Part shown: piece by piece, positions 47,031 to 57,355 of the stretch
Layout: each line of letters opens with the position of its first letter
How positions within the stretch are numbered: the stretch's first letter is position 1
Assembly (NCBI RefSeq): GCF_033449965.1
Contig: NZ_CP137761.1
Coordinates: 3,224,001 to 3,288,000 of the forward strand
Length of the DNA: 64,000 nucleotides
Direction: 5' to 3'
Source of the DNA: Bacillus sp. T3
GTDB lineage: Bacteria; Bacillota; Bacilli; Bacillales; Cytobacillaceae
Made by a program: the position numbers and the translations under genes
The notes under the pieces: model-generated
What the model was told of the DNA's origin: nothing
Database searches by the model: none
Seen by the model: only the letters and a program-made list of their open reading frames with translations

Positions 47031-47684
47031 ATGATGAACAAAAAATTTATTAAAAATGAACAATTAAATTTCATAAACAAACAGATAGCTTTAATTAAGG
47101 ACAGTACTAAAAAGAATTTACCCCCAACCGTTTTGGCAGCGGTCATCGAATTAGCTAGTGCAAAAATCTTGGATCTTTTTCCAAATGCAAACATGGAACA
47201 ACAGCAAATGCTCGATCTATCCAAACTAAAATCAGATGAGGAATATGACCAATATATCAAGCGTCTTTCACTCTTTTTGTTGCCTTTTCCAAAAATCACT
47301 GAGCAACAGCTAAAAAAAATGTATCCGAAGAATAAAAAGTTAAAGCTACCTGATTTATCCAAAATAGATCATAACCTGCTAACCTATTTAAGCTGGAATG
47401 ATTTAGGATCCAAAAAAAAATTTGTCCTATATGAACTTGATGGTAAATTGGTCGGCATCGAATGTAAAATGACACCAAATAGTAAAAAAAATCTTTGTTC
47501 CTTCTGCAAATGCTTTGGCGAGGTAGGCTATATATCCACCATAACAAAGGCAAAAAAATCCAAAAATCCTGATTACTACAAGGCCATCGGGAATCTTATT
47601 TGCACAGATAGTTCCGAATGTAATAAAAACATAACCAATGTCGACTATTTAACAACCTTTATTCAAGAGTCATTAGGAATTTAG
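47031..47684 (+). CDS. FusB/FusC-type elongation factor G-binding protein
   Basis: 217 residues. N-terminal helical domain (FIKNEQLNFINKQI, LIKDSTKKN) and a C-terminal treble-clef zinc finger (CSFCKCFGEVGYISTITKAK ... YKAIGNLICTDSSECN). FusB-type proteins release stalled EF-G from the ribosome and can confer fusidic acid resistance; chromosomal homologues occur in many Bacillaceae. Start with AGGAGAA upstream. Resistance is not demonstrated here. Confidence 0.85.
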   Translation: MMNKKFIKNEQLNFINKQIALIKDSTKKNLPPTVLAAVIELASAKILDLFPNANMEQQQMLDLSKLKSDEEYDQYIKRLSLFLLPFPKITEQQLKKMYPKNKKLKLPDLSKIDHNLLTYLSWNDLGSKKKFVLYELDGKLVGIECKMTPNSKKNLCSFCKCFGEVGYISTITKAKKSKNPDYYKAIGNLICTDSSECNKNITNVDYLTTFIQESLGI

Positions 47685-47726
47685 GTACTTCATACAGTGT
47701 AAGAAATTCAATGTAATCCTAACTGA

Positions 47727-47768
47727 AAAAAACAGAGCTATTCTATTATGATTAGCTCTGTTTTTTTA
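47727..47768 (+). terminator. Terminator of the FusB-type gene
   Basis: Stem AACAGAGCT/AGCTCTGTT followed by TTTTT. Confidence 0.85.
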
Positions 47769-47830
47769 ATTGATTCTGAATTTGTATTTTGCATTCATCC
47801 TAAAAGTTCACATAAAATGATCGGCTTATT

Positions 47831-49312
47831 TTAGGCTATTCCTTTTTTCTTTAAAGCAAACCAAAATTCAACGGAATCTTTATGATTAGTTGCTCCATAT
47901 TTTCCACCGTGCGCCTCAATAATCGCTTTGACAATAGTCAGTCCTAGTCCTGAGCCACCATATTCTCGGGTACGTGCTTTATCAATTTTGTAAAAGCTAT
48001 CCCAGATTTTATCAATTTCATCGGGCTGAATACAGCCTCCAGTATTGATAACACTAAACACTATTTCTTCACTTTTCTCTTTGACTTGTATCGTTATCAT
48101 TTTACAATGATCAACATGATTGATTGCATTGGTTATATAATTCGTTAACACTTGTTCTATTCTATCGGGATCAGCGTATACCTTATATTCCCCTTCATAA
48201 GTAACCGTGACTATAATCCCTTTTTCTTTAAAAATGAGGCTGAATTTTTCGAGCGTATTCTCGATAAGGACATTTGCCTTAATCGATTCTTTTTTCATCT
48301 GCTTGTATCCACCTTCAAGCTGAGAAAGATCTAACAGGCTAAGTACGAGTTTGTTCATTTTCGCTGCTTCATCAATAATTACATCACAATAAAAATCCTT
48401 ATCCTCACTGTTAACATTGACCTTGAGCCCCTCAGCATAACCTGCGATTAGCGAAATCGGTGTTTTTAGTTCATGTGAAACATTGGCGATTAATTCTTTT
48501 CTTGATTCATCTATTCTTTCTTTCATCTCAAGATCTTTTTTCAGTTGAAAATTAGCGTTAGCAAGTTCGTTAAGCGTTTTATCCAGCTTTTCAGATAATA
48601 AATTAATATTTTTTCCTAGTTCACCAATCTCATCATTGGAGTTTACTTCTATTCTTTGTGAAAAGTCCAGATTGGCCATATCAGCCGTTAGCTTACCGAT
48701 TTTAACAATAGGTTTTGAAATCTTTCTTGATACATAGAAAATTGTAATTGTCCCAATGACTGTAACCAATAAGGATAAATAAAGGATAAAATTGCTTGCT
48801 GCCCTGATGCTGTCCTTCATGGCATCGATGGATGTACTAATCTCAATAAAACCTTCAGTATCATCTGGAAGCTTAATTTTGGAATACATACTTAAGAATT
48901 CCGTGTTCATCCGTGGATCGGTACGGGTTACGATTTTTGGAAGTTTAGAAAAGTTTTCTTTTAAATCATTTATATGTTTATCCCGTTTATCTGGTAATTT
49001 TGGATAAGGAAGCTGATTATTATCCTTACTGTTTAAAAAAGCTGTCATGAAAATGACATGATAATCTTTGTCTGTAATAACAATATTAATGTTTTTACTA
49101 TCTTGAAGTGCTGCAAGATGTTCTTCATAATGATTGTTTTTGGATAAAATTTGTTGCACCTGGGCAAGACTTTCATTAAGTGACTTCTTTTTTGAGAAAA
49201 TGTAAAAATCCTCAAGGAAAAACATGCCAAAAAATTGGGTGATGATGACGAAAAGAAGGATAATAGATGTCAGGATTAAAAATAATTTAACTCTTATCGA
49301 TGTCATCCGCAT
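47831..49312 (-). CDS. Two-component sensor histidine kinase (HAMP, HisKA, HATPase)
   Basis: 493 residues. Two membrane segments (about 8-30 and 175-195) flank an extracellular region; HAMP (SRKISKPIVKIGKLTADMANL), HisKA (ELIANVSHELKTPISLIAGYAEG, phospho-His), then N, G1 (YGGSGLGLTIVKAIIEAHGGK) boxes. It overlaps the response regulator by 26 bases. Architecture is like BaeS/envelope-stress kinases. The nearby MacB-like exporter might be a target. Confidence 0.88.
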   Translation of the reverse strand: MRMTSIRVKLFLILTSIILLFVIITQFFGMFFLEDFYIFSKKKSLNESLAQVQQILSKNNHYEEHLAALQDSKNINIVITDKDYHVIFMTAFLNSKDNNQLPYPKLPDKRDKHINDLKENFSKLPKIVTRTDPRMNTEFLSMYSKIKLPDDTEGFIEISTSIDAMKDSIRAASNFILYLSLLVTVIGTITIFYVSRKISKPIVKIGKLTADMANLDFSQRIEVNSNDEIGELGKNINLLSEKLDKTLNELANANFQLKKDLEMKERIDESRKELIANVSHELKTPISLIAGYAEGLKVNVNSEDKDFYCDVIIDEAAKMNKLVLSLLDLSQLEGGYKQMKKESIKANVLIENTLEKFSLIFKEKGIIVTVTYEGEYKVYADPDRIEQVLTNYITNAINHVDHCKMITIQVKEKSEEIVFSVINTGGCIQPDEIDKIWDSFYKIDKARTREYGGSGLGLTIVKAIIEAHGGKYGATNHKDSVEFWFALKKKGIA

Positions 49313-49991
49313 CCTTGCACCTCATTCTGTATCCAATTCCACGAACTGTTTGAATATAACGACTAAATATGCCAAGCTTAGCACGCAATTGTTTCACATG
49401 TGTATCTACAGTCCGAAGGTCACCAAAATAATCATGGTTCCAGACTGCATTTAAGATATTGTCCCTTGATAACGCAATACCTTCATTTTGAATGAAAAAA
49501 ACTAATAAATCGAATTCCTTTGGGGTCAATTCAATCAGACAATTGTCAATATAGGCAATATGCTCGATTAAATCAATTGAAAGATTTCCTGATACGAGCC
49601 GTTCGCTACTTATTTTTCGTGATTGTTTCAAAAGATTTTCAACTCTTGCCACTAAAACACTTGGCGAAAAGGGTTTGGTTACATAATCATTTGCACCAAG
49701 CTTAAATCCTGTTAGTTCATCCGATTCTTCAGATTTTGCCGTTAGCATAATTATGGGAACTGATGATGATACTTTCCTTATCGCTTTTAATACTTCCCAA
49801 CCATCCATTTGTGGCATCATAACATCCAAAATGATAAGATCTATTTTTTGACGCTGCTCTATAAAAATATCAATGGCCATTTTTCCATCCTCAGCAGTTA
49901 GAACGCCAATTCCGGAATTCAATAGGAAGTCGGAAACCAGCTTCCTCAGCCTCATTTCATCATCTGCAATCAGTATTAATGGTTTTTTCAC
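49287..49991 (-). CDS. OmpR/PhoB family response regulator
   Basis: 234 residues. Receiver domain with LIADDE, phospho-Asp in IILDVMMPQMDGWEVL, Thr in MLTAKSE and Lys in VTKPFSP; C-terminal winged helix (ELTPKEFDLLVFFIQNEG, DLRTVDTHVKQLRAKLG). Transcribed before the kinase gene with overlapping ends. Confidence 0.92.
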   Translation of the reverse strand: MKKPLILIADDEMRLRKLVSDFLLNSGIGVLTAEDGKMAIDIFIEQRQKIDLIILDVMMPQMDGWEVLKAIRKVSSSVPIIMLTAKSEESDELTGFKLGANDYVTKPFSPSVLVARVENLLKQSRKISSERLVSGNLSIDLIEHIAYIDNCLIELTPKEFDLLVFFIQNEGIALSRDNILNAVWNHDYFGDLRTVDTHVKQLRAKLGIFSRYIQTVRGIGYRMRCKDADDIDKS

Positions 49992-50067
49992 GGTAAGACC
50001 CTCTCAATGTTAGTATGTATTCTATATAATTAGCAATAAATTGTGATGGAATTGTGATGAATAGAGA

Positions 50068-50125
50068 AATCCCCCTTTTGGTAGTAGTTCCTAGACAATT
50101 CTAATATACCAAAAAGGAGGATTCT
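50068..50125 (-). terminator. Possible terminator of the meta-cleavage operon
   Basis: Inverted repeat AATCCCCCTTTT/AAAAGGAGGATT with TACC/GGTA extension just after the hydroxymuconic semialdehyde dehydrogenase stop. The T run is weak on the minus strand. Confidence 0.4.
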
Positions 50126-50165
50126 TTTATTTTGTAAAATATACAGTTAAAAAATGTCGAAAATT

Positions 50166-51640
50166 TTAACTTAGTGCTATGCAAATATTTTTTGCTTCTG
50201 TGAAGAATTCCAAACTATGATGACCACCTTCTCGGCCAATCCCGCTTTTCTTAAATCCACCAAATGGAGCTCGTAAATCGCGAACAAACCAGCAATTCAC
50301 CCAAATGGTACCAGCTCGAACATGATGAGAAATTCGATGTGCTCGTTGTAAGTTTTCTGTCCATACAACACCATTAAGTCCATACTCAGTGTCATTCGCT
50401 ATTTTTAATGCTTCTTCCTCGGTATCAAACGGAATCAAGGTCACAATTGGTCCGAAGATTTCTTCTTGGCATATCCTCGCCTGATGATTTTCTTGCACAT
50501 AGACCGTTGGCTCTAAATAATAGCCATTTTGTAAATAATCCGGTAGTTGCGGGCGTTTGCCTCCACATACCAAAGTAGCATTTTCTTCTTTTGCTACCTC
50601 AAGATAGCTGATTACCTTGTTATAATGCGCTTCACTGACAACTGGGCCCATTTTTGTATCCTCATTTTGGGGATCCCCCACTTTTAACTCCATTGCCTCC
50701 TTCTTGAACCTTTCTAAAAATTCATCAAAGATGGTTCGTTGGACTAAAATTCTCGATCCTGCCAAACACACCTGTTCCAGGAATTCATGAAGGCAGCTTG
50801 AATCGAAACGGGAATCGCTTTATCGAGATTGGCATCCTCAAAAACGATATTAGCAGCCTTGCCACCAAGCTCAAACGACACTTTTTTCAATGAATCAGCA
50901 CCATTTTTCATAATCCTTTTTCCAGTAGACGTGGAACCGGTAAAGGAAATTAAATCCACTTCAGGATGTGTCGTTAAGGCAGTGCCAACAACACTCCCCA
51001 ATCCATGTACAACATTGACAACCCCATCAGGAATACCTGCTTCCTTAGCAATTTCACCAAGCAATGATACCGATAGAGGAGTTGTCTCAGCTGGCTTAAT
51101 AACCGCGGTGTTTCCCGCTGCAAGACACGGTCCGAGCTTCCAGGTTGTCAGCATGAACGGAACATTCCAAGGTGTAATCAATGCAGCCACGCCCACCGGT
51201 TCATAGCGAGTATAATTGAGGTACGCCTCTTCCATTGGATAAACTTCCCCGCCCTGTTTTTCCATGAAATCGGCGAAAAATTTGATATTATTTGCCGCTC
51301 GGGGAACTTCATGGTGGACAGTCGAAAGATATGGTTTCCCGACATCAATTGCATCCAAGCGGGCAATTTCTTCTTTTCGTTCTAAAATAATCTCCGCCAT
51401 GCGACGTAGCTTGGCACAACGTTCCGCCACAGTCATCGTCCGCCACGGGCCTTGTTCAAACGCATCACGGGCAGCGCGGCAGGCTTTATCCACATCTGCT
51501 TCCGTTGCCGCACTTACCTGTGCAATCAATTCCTGAGTTGCTGGATTTTTCACCGCAAATGTTGCACCGTTGCTTGCTTTTACATATTTACCATTAATAT
51601 AAAGGTCAACTTCTCTTACCCCAGTCTGGACTTCTATCAT
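50166..51640 (-). pseudogene. dmpC: 2-hydroxymuconic semialdehyde dehydrogenase, frameshifted
   Basis: An NAD-dependent aldehyde dehydrogenase of about 490 aa once restored. Motifs: FTGSTSTGKRIMKNGADSLKKVSFELGGKAANIVFEDANLD, catalytic Cys in QVCLAGSRILVQ, and PFGGFKKSGIGREGGHHSLEF. The break (50775-50779) lies directly before the catalytic Cys: coding strand TCCTGGAACAG where TCCGGACAG would read NSGQVCLAG, i.e. the recurring CCGG error plus one extra A. It oxidises the ring-cleavage product of catechol to 4-oxalocrotonate. Last gene of the phenol operon. Other substrates, such as aminomuconate semialdehyde, cannot be excluded. Confidence 0.82.
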
Positions 51641-51649
51641 TTCGCTACC

Positions 51650-51836
51650 TCATTTCTTTTTTACAGACTCACCGGCAATTCCCCAATGCTCAGGCTCCAA
51701 CTCATTGATCATGACACGAACGCTTCCGACCAGGAGCTTCTAAAACATCAGCGACCGTATCTGTCACTCTACGGATCAAGATTTCTTTCTTTCCAGGTGA
51801 ACGCCCTTTTAGAATATTGATTTGAATAAACGGCAT
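51650..51836 (-). pseudogene. dmpI: 4-oxalocrotonate tautomerase, frameshifted
   Basis: 61 residues when restored, family-typical length. Pro1 catalytic base after Met in MPFIQINILKGRSPGKKE; Arg in VRVMINELEPEHWGIAGESV. An extra A at 51732 (coding CCTGG for CCGG) causes early termination; correcting it gives VLEAPVGSVRVMINE. It converts 2-hydroxymuconate to 2-oxo-3-hexenedioate. Eighteen bases after the decarboxylase stop. Confidence 0.85.
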
Positions 51837-51853
51837 AGCCTGCACTCCCTTTC

Positions 51854-52645
51854 TTATTCGGTAAAAACAGCTTCCACTGAGCCAATTCCATCAAAACTTG
51901 CCGCAAATTGGTCCCCGGTGCAATCGATACAGCTCCTGATAAAGAACCGCTTAACACCACTTCACCTGGCTTAATGCTCTGTCCTATTTTGTAAAGCCTA
52001 TTGGCCATCCATGCAACCGCTCGGGCTGGATGCCCCATAACCGCCGCACCAGCACCGGTTGAAACAAATTCTCCGTTTTTCTTAAACACCATGCCCATCA
52101 GCTTGAGGTCTACTTGATCTGGTGCATAGAAACGATCACCAATAATAAACCGAGCTGATGATGAATTATCAGCAACAGCGTCTGCTAACGTAAAGCTAAA
52201 GCCGTGGAATCGGCTGTCAATGATTTCAATTGCCAGGAGCTACAAATTCTGTTGCTGCAAGAACGTCCGCAACCGATACGGATGGACCCTTTACTTCTTT
52301 GTTAAAAATAAAAGCAATCTCCGGCTCAGCTTTAGCATGTATCAAAGGCGAAAGCGAGATCGGCTCCCCTGCAAACAGCTGCATGCTTTCAAGCAAGACG
52401 CCGTAGGAAGGCTCATGAACGCCCATCATGATTTGCTTAGCCTTACTTGTCAGACCGAGTTTTCGCCCAACTCGTTTCGTCTGTTCTTCCTTGCATTTGA
52501 TTTCAATTAATTCTTCCTGAACTTGATAGGCTAATGCTTCATCTAATTCTGGAAAACGGTCGACAAATCGATTGACCGGTGTTGTATGTTTTTCCGCCAG
52601 ATACAACTCCGTGGCAATCTGAGTAATTACATCCGTTTTGATCAT
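51854..52645 (-). pseudogene. dmpH: 4-oxalocrotonate decarboxylase (2-oxo-3-hexenedioate decarboxylase), two frameshifts
   Basis: Restored length 263 aa, fumarylacetoacetase-like fold shared with the adjacent hydratase. Metal-site segment: VAPAIEIIDSRFHGFSFTLAD and DNSSSARFIIGDR. Two indels: an extra A at 52235 (coding CCTGG for CCGG), and a missing base near 51910 in CCGGGG where CCTGGGG or similar would give IAPGDQFAASFDGIGSVEAVF. Together they keep total length in frame. The start ATG shares a base with the hydratase stop. Confidence 0.82.
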
Positions 52646-53448
52646 TAATTATCACCCGCTTCATTTTGACTTTTAAAGGAGACAGACACCGAACCGATGT
52701 GAGCAAATTCTGCGGTAAAGGAATCATTATGCTCAGCTGGAACGGCCGCTGTTAGCGCACCGGATAAAACGACCTCCCCCGCTTTTAACCAAACATCATA
52801 TTTTGCTAACGAGTTTGCCAACCATGCTACTGCGCGTAGTGGATTACCCATTACTGCCGCACCCGCTGCCGAATCAAAATATTCTCCGTTTTTATAAACC
52901 ACCATTCCAATATTTGTTAAATCTATATTCTCAAGGCTAGTTGGATTTCCACCGAGGATCGCCCCAGCAGATGAACCGTTATCCGCAACCGTATCTTCAA
53001 ATTTAATATTCCAATTCTCTATTCGACTATCAATCACTTCAATCGCCGGTACAATATAATCTGTCGCATCAAGTACATCCAAGATCGTTACATTTGGACC
53101 TTTTAAATCCTTCTTTAAGACAAAAGCAATCTCAAATTCTACTTTCGGCTGGAGATACCGGTCAAGCGAAAGTGTGTCTCCATCCAAAAACATCATGTCA
53201 TCCAATAAATGGCCATAATCAGGTTGGTCTACCTGGAACATTTGCTGAATTGCTTTACTAGTCGCACCAATTTTTTTTCCAACAATAATCGCTCCGTCCC
53301 CCACTTTTCGGCGTATTTGCTCCAATTGAATGTAATACGCTTCATCGACCGTAATAGCAGGATGGGTTACTGTTAATGGTTTTATCGGCTGTTTCGCTTC
53401 CTCTGCTGCCAATAAGTCAGTCGCAGCAGCATGTATGGACACCTTCAC
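52645..53448 (-). CDS. dmpE: 2-oxopent-4-enoate hydratase
   Basis: 267 residues, hydratase/decarboxylase fold. Motifs: GKKIGATSKAIQQMF, VEFEIAFVLKKDL, VPAIEVIDSRIENWNIKFED and SGALTAAVPAEHND. It adds water to 2-hydroxypentadienoate to give 4-hydroxy-2-oxovalerate. Start GTG 53448 is supported by GGGGGG 8 bases upstream. Intact here; its own CCGG in the VPAIE region is unaltered. Confidence 0.88.
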   Translation of the reverse strand: MKVSIHAAATDLLAAEEAKQPIKPLTVTHPAITVDEAYYIQLEQIRRKVGDGAIIVGKKIGATSKAIQQMFQVDQPDYGHLLDDMMFLDGDTLSLDRYLQPKVEFEIAFVLKKDLKGPNVTILDVLDATDYIVPAIEVIDSRIENWNIKFEDTVADNGSSAGAILGGNPTSLENIDLTNIGMVVYKNGEYFDSAAGAAVMGNPLRAVAWLANSLAKYDVWLKAGEVVLSGALTAAVPAEHNDSFTAEFAHIGSVSVSFKSQNEAGDN

Positions 53449-53494
53449 TTTGAAATCCCCCCAATGAAACATTCTTGTTAAATAACTAGATTGA

Positions 53495-54343
53495 TTAATT
53501 TGTAAAAACAGGTTTCATAATTCTCTCCAATTGATTTTCTAGACGTTGATTCCATTCAATCCTTATTGATTCGTTTTCAAACAATATCAAGGATGACTCG
53601 TTTGAATAAAGAAGTGAAAGCTTCCCTTTGTCTACAAAAGCTATCATTTGTCTTAACCTATTACGATGTTGTACAGTTACCTCATACTTGCCAGAGGCTG
53701 GGAATAGATAATAAGGATCAACCTTTACCTCCATTCTGTCTTTTTCAAATATGACTTTACCTTCCAATTGATAGGAAGCCCCTAAGTAATCAGGGATTTT
53801 TTCCACCTCTCCTGCTAAAATCAACTCTCTTATCAGTGTCGAACTAATTTTCTGTCCAGCAAGTGCTAGTTTACGTACCTTGATTGATTTGAGCTTTCCA
53901 TCCGAATCTGCTTCAATCCGATTCATATTACCTTCTCCGCGATAGCCATAAGTAAAGTCAAAACCTGCGACTACTACCTTTGCGCCAAATTCAAGAAGAT
54001 ATTCATAGACAAATTGCCTAGGGGATAAGGCAGCAAATTCTCTATCGAAATGAACATGATAAAAAATATCCACCCCCATTTTTTCAAATATTTTTTGTTT
54101 TTGGGATGGGGGCATTAAATATGGGACAACTTTTTCTCCATTAAAAAGTACTTCTTTCGGGTGCGGAAAAAAACTCATAATCGCGAAAGGGAGCTGTTTC
54201 TCTGTCGCGATTTTTCTTGCCTCAAAAATCACACGCTGATGCCCCAAGTGAATTCCATCAAAGAATCCCAGCGCCATCACACATGGCTTAACACGATCTA
54301 GAGCCATTTCGCGATAGTTGTGAGTCACATGAATAACCTTCAA
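53495..54343 (-). CDS. FAD synthetase-like protein (FMN adenylyltransferase domain) in the phenol operon
   Basis: 282 residues from TTG 54343 (GGGAGG upstream). The N-terminal domain has the RibF nucleotidyltransferase motifs ALGFFDGIHLGHQRVI, SFFPHPKE, VVAGFDFTYGYRGEGN and ISSTLIRELI. The C-terminal half resembles a reduced flavokinase (GKVIFEKDRMEVKVDPYYLFP) without the usual GTATNIGTRPT-type site. So it may only adenylylate FMN. Its place between aldolase and hydratase genes suggests it makes FAD for the PheA monooxygenase. A moonlighting RibF copy is the alternative. Confidence 0.8.
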   Translation of the reverse strand: MKVIHVTHNYREMALDRVKPCVMALGFFDGIHLGHQRVIFEARKIATEKQLPFAIMSFFPHPKEVLFNGEKVVPYLMPPSQKQKIFEKMGVDIFYHVHFDREFAALSPRQFVYEYLLEFGAKVVVAGFDFTYGYRGEGNMNRIEADSDGKLKSIKVRKLALAGQKISSTLIRELILAGEVEKIPDYLGASYQLEGKVIFEKDRMEVKVDPYYLFPASGKYEVTVQHRNRLRQMIAFVDKGKLSLLYSNESSLILFENESIRIEWNQRLENQLERIMKPVFTN

Positions 54344-54377
54344 GAAAGCTCCCTCCCACATAAAAATTATAAATTTC

Positions 54378-55391
54378 CTAAACGTTAAGACCCTTCTCTT
54401 CTGCTAGTTTCACGGCTACATCTAAGATCCAATCCTCCTGGCCAGCCACCGCCTGACGTTTGCCTAACTCCTCCATAATTTCAGAAACAGTGACGCCAAA
54501 TTTCTCTGCAGCATGGCGAATGTGCAACAGGAAGCTATTATAGACACCGGCATAGCCGCTCGATAAATTATCACGGTCAATCACAATGGGTGAAGGCATT
54601 AATGGGGCAACAACCTCCTCAGCGGTATCCATTAAAATCGATAAATTTATACCCGAATCGAGTTTCATTTTGTTCAAAACAGCTACTAAAACCTCAGTTG
54701 GTGCATTACCAGCACCGGCACCAAGACCTCTAAGCGTCCCGTCAATTTGATCTGCCCCTGCTTCGAGTGCTGCAATTGTGTTCCCAATCGCTAAACCGAG
54801 ATTATTATGAGCATGATATCCTACCTCAATGTTCAATGCCTCTTTTAAAGCAGAAACCCTTTCTCTAACAGCTGATTGAATAAGCGCACCTGCTGAGTCA
54901 ACGACATAGACACAATCTGCTCCGTACGATTCCATCAGCTTGGCCTGTTCAGCCAGTACACTTGCAGGCTGGGAATGGGACATCATCAAAAACCCAACCG
55001 CTTCAAGTCCCAGTTCCTTCGCTAAGCGGAAATACTGCTCTGTTACATTGGCTTCGGTACAATGCACGGCGATACGGATAACTGAAATGCCTAATTCTGC
55101 TGCTTTTCTTAGTTCAGTACTCGTTCCAATTCCTGGTACAAACAACGAAGCGATTTTGGCTCTTTTTGCCGTTTCTACAGCCGTTTTGATTAAATCCAAT
55201 TCGGAATGAACCGAAAATCCCTGCTGGATTGTTGAGCCGTTTAAACCGGCGCCATGGCTGACTTCGATGACAGGAACACCAGCCTCATCAAGTCTTTTGA
55301 CGATTGTCTGGACTGTTTCTGGAGTAAAGCTGTGGCTGACAGCGTGATCGCCATCTCTTAGGGTTGTATCTGTAAGTCTAGGAATCTTCAT
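54378..55391 (-). CDS. dmpG: 4-hydroxy-2-oxovalerate aldolase
   Basis: 337 residues, HMGL-like TIM barrel. Divalent metal and base motifs TLRDGDHAVSHSF and YHAHNNLGLAIGNTIAALEAGADQIDGTLRGLGAGAGNAP. It cleaves 4-hydroxy-2-oxovalerate to pyruvate and acetaldehyde, channelled to the dehydrogenase DmpF. ATGA overlap with the upstream dehydrogenase gene shows tight coupling. Confidence 0.94.
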   Translation of the reverse strand: MKIPRLTDTTLRDGDHAVSHSFTPETVQTIVKRLDEAGVPVIEVSHGAGLNGSTIQQGFSVHSELDLIKTAVETAKRAKIASLFVPGIGTSTELRKAAELGISVIRIAVHCTEANVTEQYFRLAKELGLEAVGFLMMSHSQPASVLAEQAKLMESYGADCVYVVDSAGALIQSAVRERVSALKEALNIEVGYHAHNNLGLAIGNTIAALEAGADQIDGTLRGLGAGAGNAPTEVLVAVLNKMKLDSGINLSILMDTAEEVVAPLMPSPIVIDRDNLSSGYAGVYNSFLLHIRHAAEKFGVTVSEIMEELGKRQAVAGQEDWILDVAVKLAEEKGLNV

Positions 55392-56299
55392 CGATTTACC
55401 TCCTTTACTCCAAGAAGATGTGCAGCATATAGATCGCCGACTTTATAGGCAGATGCCGTCATAATATCGAGATTTCCAGCGTAGGTTGGGAAATAATCTC
55501 CTGCCCCGACTACCTCATTCATCATCACAACGGTTGGTAAACGTCCCCACGGTGTGTCGCGATAATCCACAAATGGTGTTCCTTTTAGTCGATATCCCGG
55601 TACATAGCTCGAAATCTCTTCGGCAATCGATAGAACCGATGATGTTACCGCTTCTTCATCAAATTCTTCTTTCATCACGCAATATACAGAGTTGGTCATA
55701 TTAATCGGAGGTTGTGCAGGATTAAACACTGGAATCGCTCTCGCCATGTAGGCACCTCCAATTTTTTGAACTGCATTTGCCGTTGTCCGAACGAATTCAT
55801 CGACATTTTGTCTTGTTCCTGGACCAATCGAAACGCTAGCTGCAGTGGTAATGACTTCTGCGTAATGAACGGGAACAATACGGCTGACTGCGTAAACAAG
55901 AGGCGTGGTAGCCTGCCCCCCGCATGAAATCATGTTTACGTTTTTCGCTTCAAGATGATCATTCATATTAACTGTTGGTACAACGAATGGGCCAATGGCC
56001 GCAGGTGTCATGTCAACGGCTAACTTTCCTTTTGCCCTTATCGCCTCCGCATTTAACTTATGCGCTTTGGCACTCGTCGCATCAAAAACAATCTTGATTT
56101 CAGGATCCTCCAAAATCGCTGTAATGCCATGATGACTAGTTGGAATCCCCTTTGCCCGAGCCCTTTCCAATCCTTCTGAATGAGGATCAATTCCAGCAAC
56201 TAAGGAAAGCTCCATGCTTCCGTCATTTTTTAAAATTTTGTACATTAAGTCTGTACCAATATTTCCAGAGCCTAAAATGGCAACCTTTATTTTGGTCAT
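55388..56299 (-). CDS. dmpF: Acetaldehyde dehydrogenase (acylating)
   Basis: 303 residues. NAD-binding GSGNIGTDLM at the N-terminus, catalytic Cys in NMISCGGQATTPLVYAV, and the channel-lining RTTANAVQKIGG region. It converts acetaldehyde and CoA to acetyl-CoA and forms a complex with the aldolase. Gene overlaps the aldolase start by four bases. Confidence 0.94.
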   Translation of the reverse strand: MTKIKVAILGSGNIGTDLMYKILKNDGSMELSLVAGIDPHSEGLERARAKGIPTSHHGITAILEDPEIKIVFDATSAKAHKLNAEAIRAKGKLAVDMTPAAIGPFVVPTVNMNDHLEAKNVNMISCGGQATTPLVYAVSRIVPVHYAEVITTAASVSIGPGTRQNVDEFVRTTANAVQKIGGAYMARAIPVFNPAQPPINMTNSVYCVMKEEFDEEAVTSSVLSIAEEISSYVPGYRLKGTPFVDYRDTPWGRLPTVVMMNEVVGAGDYFPTYAGNLDIMTASAYKVGDLYAAHLLGVKEVNR

Positions 56300-56330
56300 C
56301 TATCTTACTTCCTCTCTCGTGATCTAGCAA

Positions 56331-57312
56331 TTAAGGTTTTATAACTTCCTTATTCGTAACGGGAGTTCCAATTAACCACCATGAATCAGGGAAGGCAGTA
56401 CCAATCCAAGTATCACCATTACCAGGAACGTCCTCCATTTCCCAAATAACCGGATCCCAAGTAGGATCTAAAATTAAATAACCAGAATCACCGAACAATT
56501 CAATTCGATTGCCACCAGGCTCATGAACGTACATACAGAATGCTTGACTCACACCATGTTTATTTGGCGGAACCTCAATTGAGTAGCCGTGATCTTTAAG
56601 TAAATCGGCAACATCGTATAGATTTTGTGGAATTCCGTACCAGTAGCATAGGTGGTGTAATTTACCCTTCTCTTGATTTGGTTCTTGCATATAAGCAATC
56701 TCATGAACGAGATTGGAAACACTAATCCAACTTGCAAGAACATTACCGTTATCTTTGATTTGTTCACGCAAACGGAAACCAAGGGCATCCATCATAAATT
56801 GTGTATCTTCAGCTGGATTGGATGTCATCAGGTTAATATGGTCTAAGCGACGGACCTGGAACCCCGCGATCAGGACGTTTCGAAGGACGATTTAATAGTT
56901 TTGATTTATTCTCATCAGTTGCTTGATAGTATTCAACCTCCCAGAAGATCTCCATCTTATGGCCATCAGGGTTTGTAAATTGATAGGCTCGGCCATGGCC
57001 AATATCTCCGTCAATCCAGCCAATGCCTAAACCAGTTTTTTCAATTTCCTTGACACGACGGTACAGTGCTTGCGGAGAAGAAGCGCGCCACCCCATATGT
57101 CCTACTCCAGCATGTGCAGCCGCGGTGATTTTCAAGGTATTATGATAGAAATCCTCATAAGCACGAAGGTAGACGGAATCGCCTTCACGTGCTGTAACTT
57201 CCATGCCTAGGAATCTTGTAAAAAATTCAACCGATTCCTCCAGTTTCGGTGAAAGCAACTCCACATGTGCTAATTGTGCAACATCATAAATTGGTTCTTG
57301 AAAATTTGACAT
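56331..57312 (-). pseudogene. pheB: Catechol 2,3-dioxygenase (extradiol), frameshifted
   Basis: Restored length 326 aa, two VOC domains. Iron ligands: His in RRLDHINLMT, His in HHLCYWY and Glu in NRIELFGDSGY. An extra T at 56857 (plus strand; CCTGG for CCGG) separates the domains; removing it reads DRGVPVRRLDHINLM. ATG 57312 with GGGGGA 8 bases upstream. It cleaves catechol next to the hydroxyls to 2-hydroxymuconic semialdehyde. Very like the PheB of thermophilic Bacillus/Geobacillus phenol degraders. Confidence 0.88.
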
Positions 57313-57355
57313 CAAACATTCCCCCATTTAGGTAAATTTAATTAAACTGATCGTT

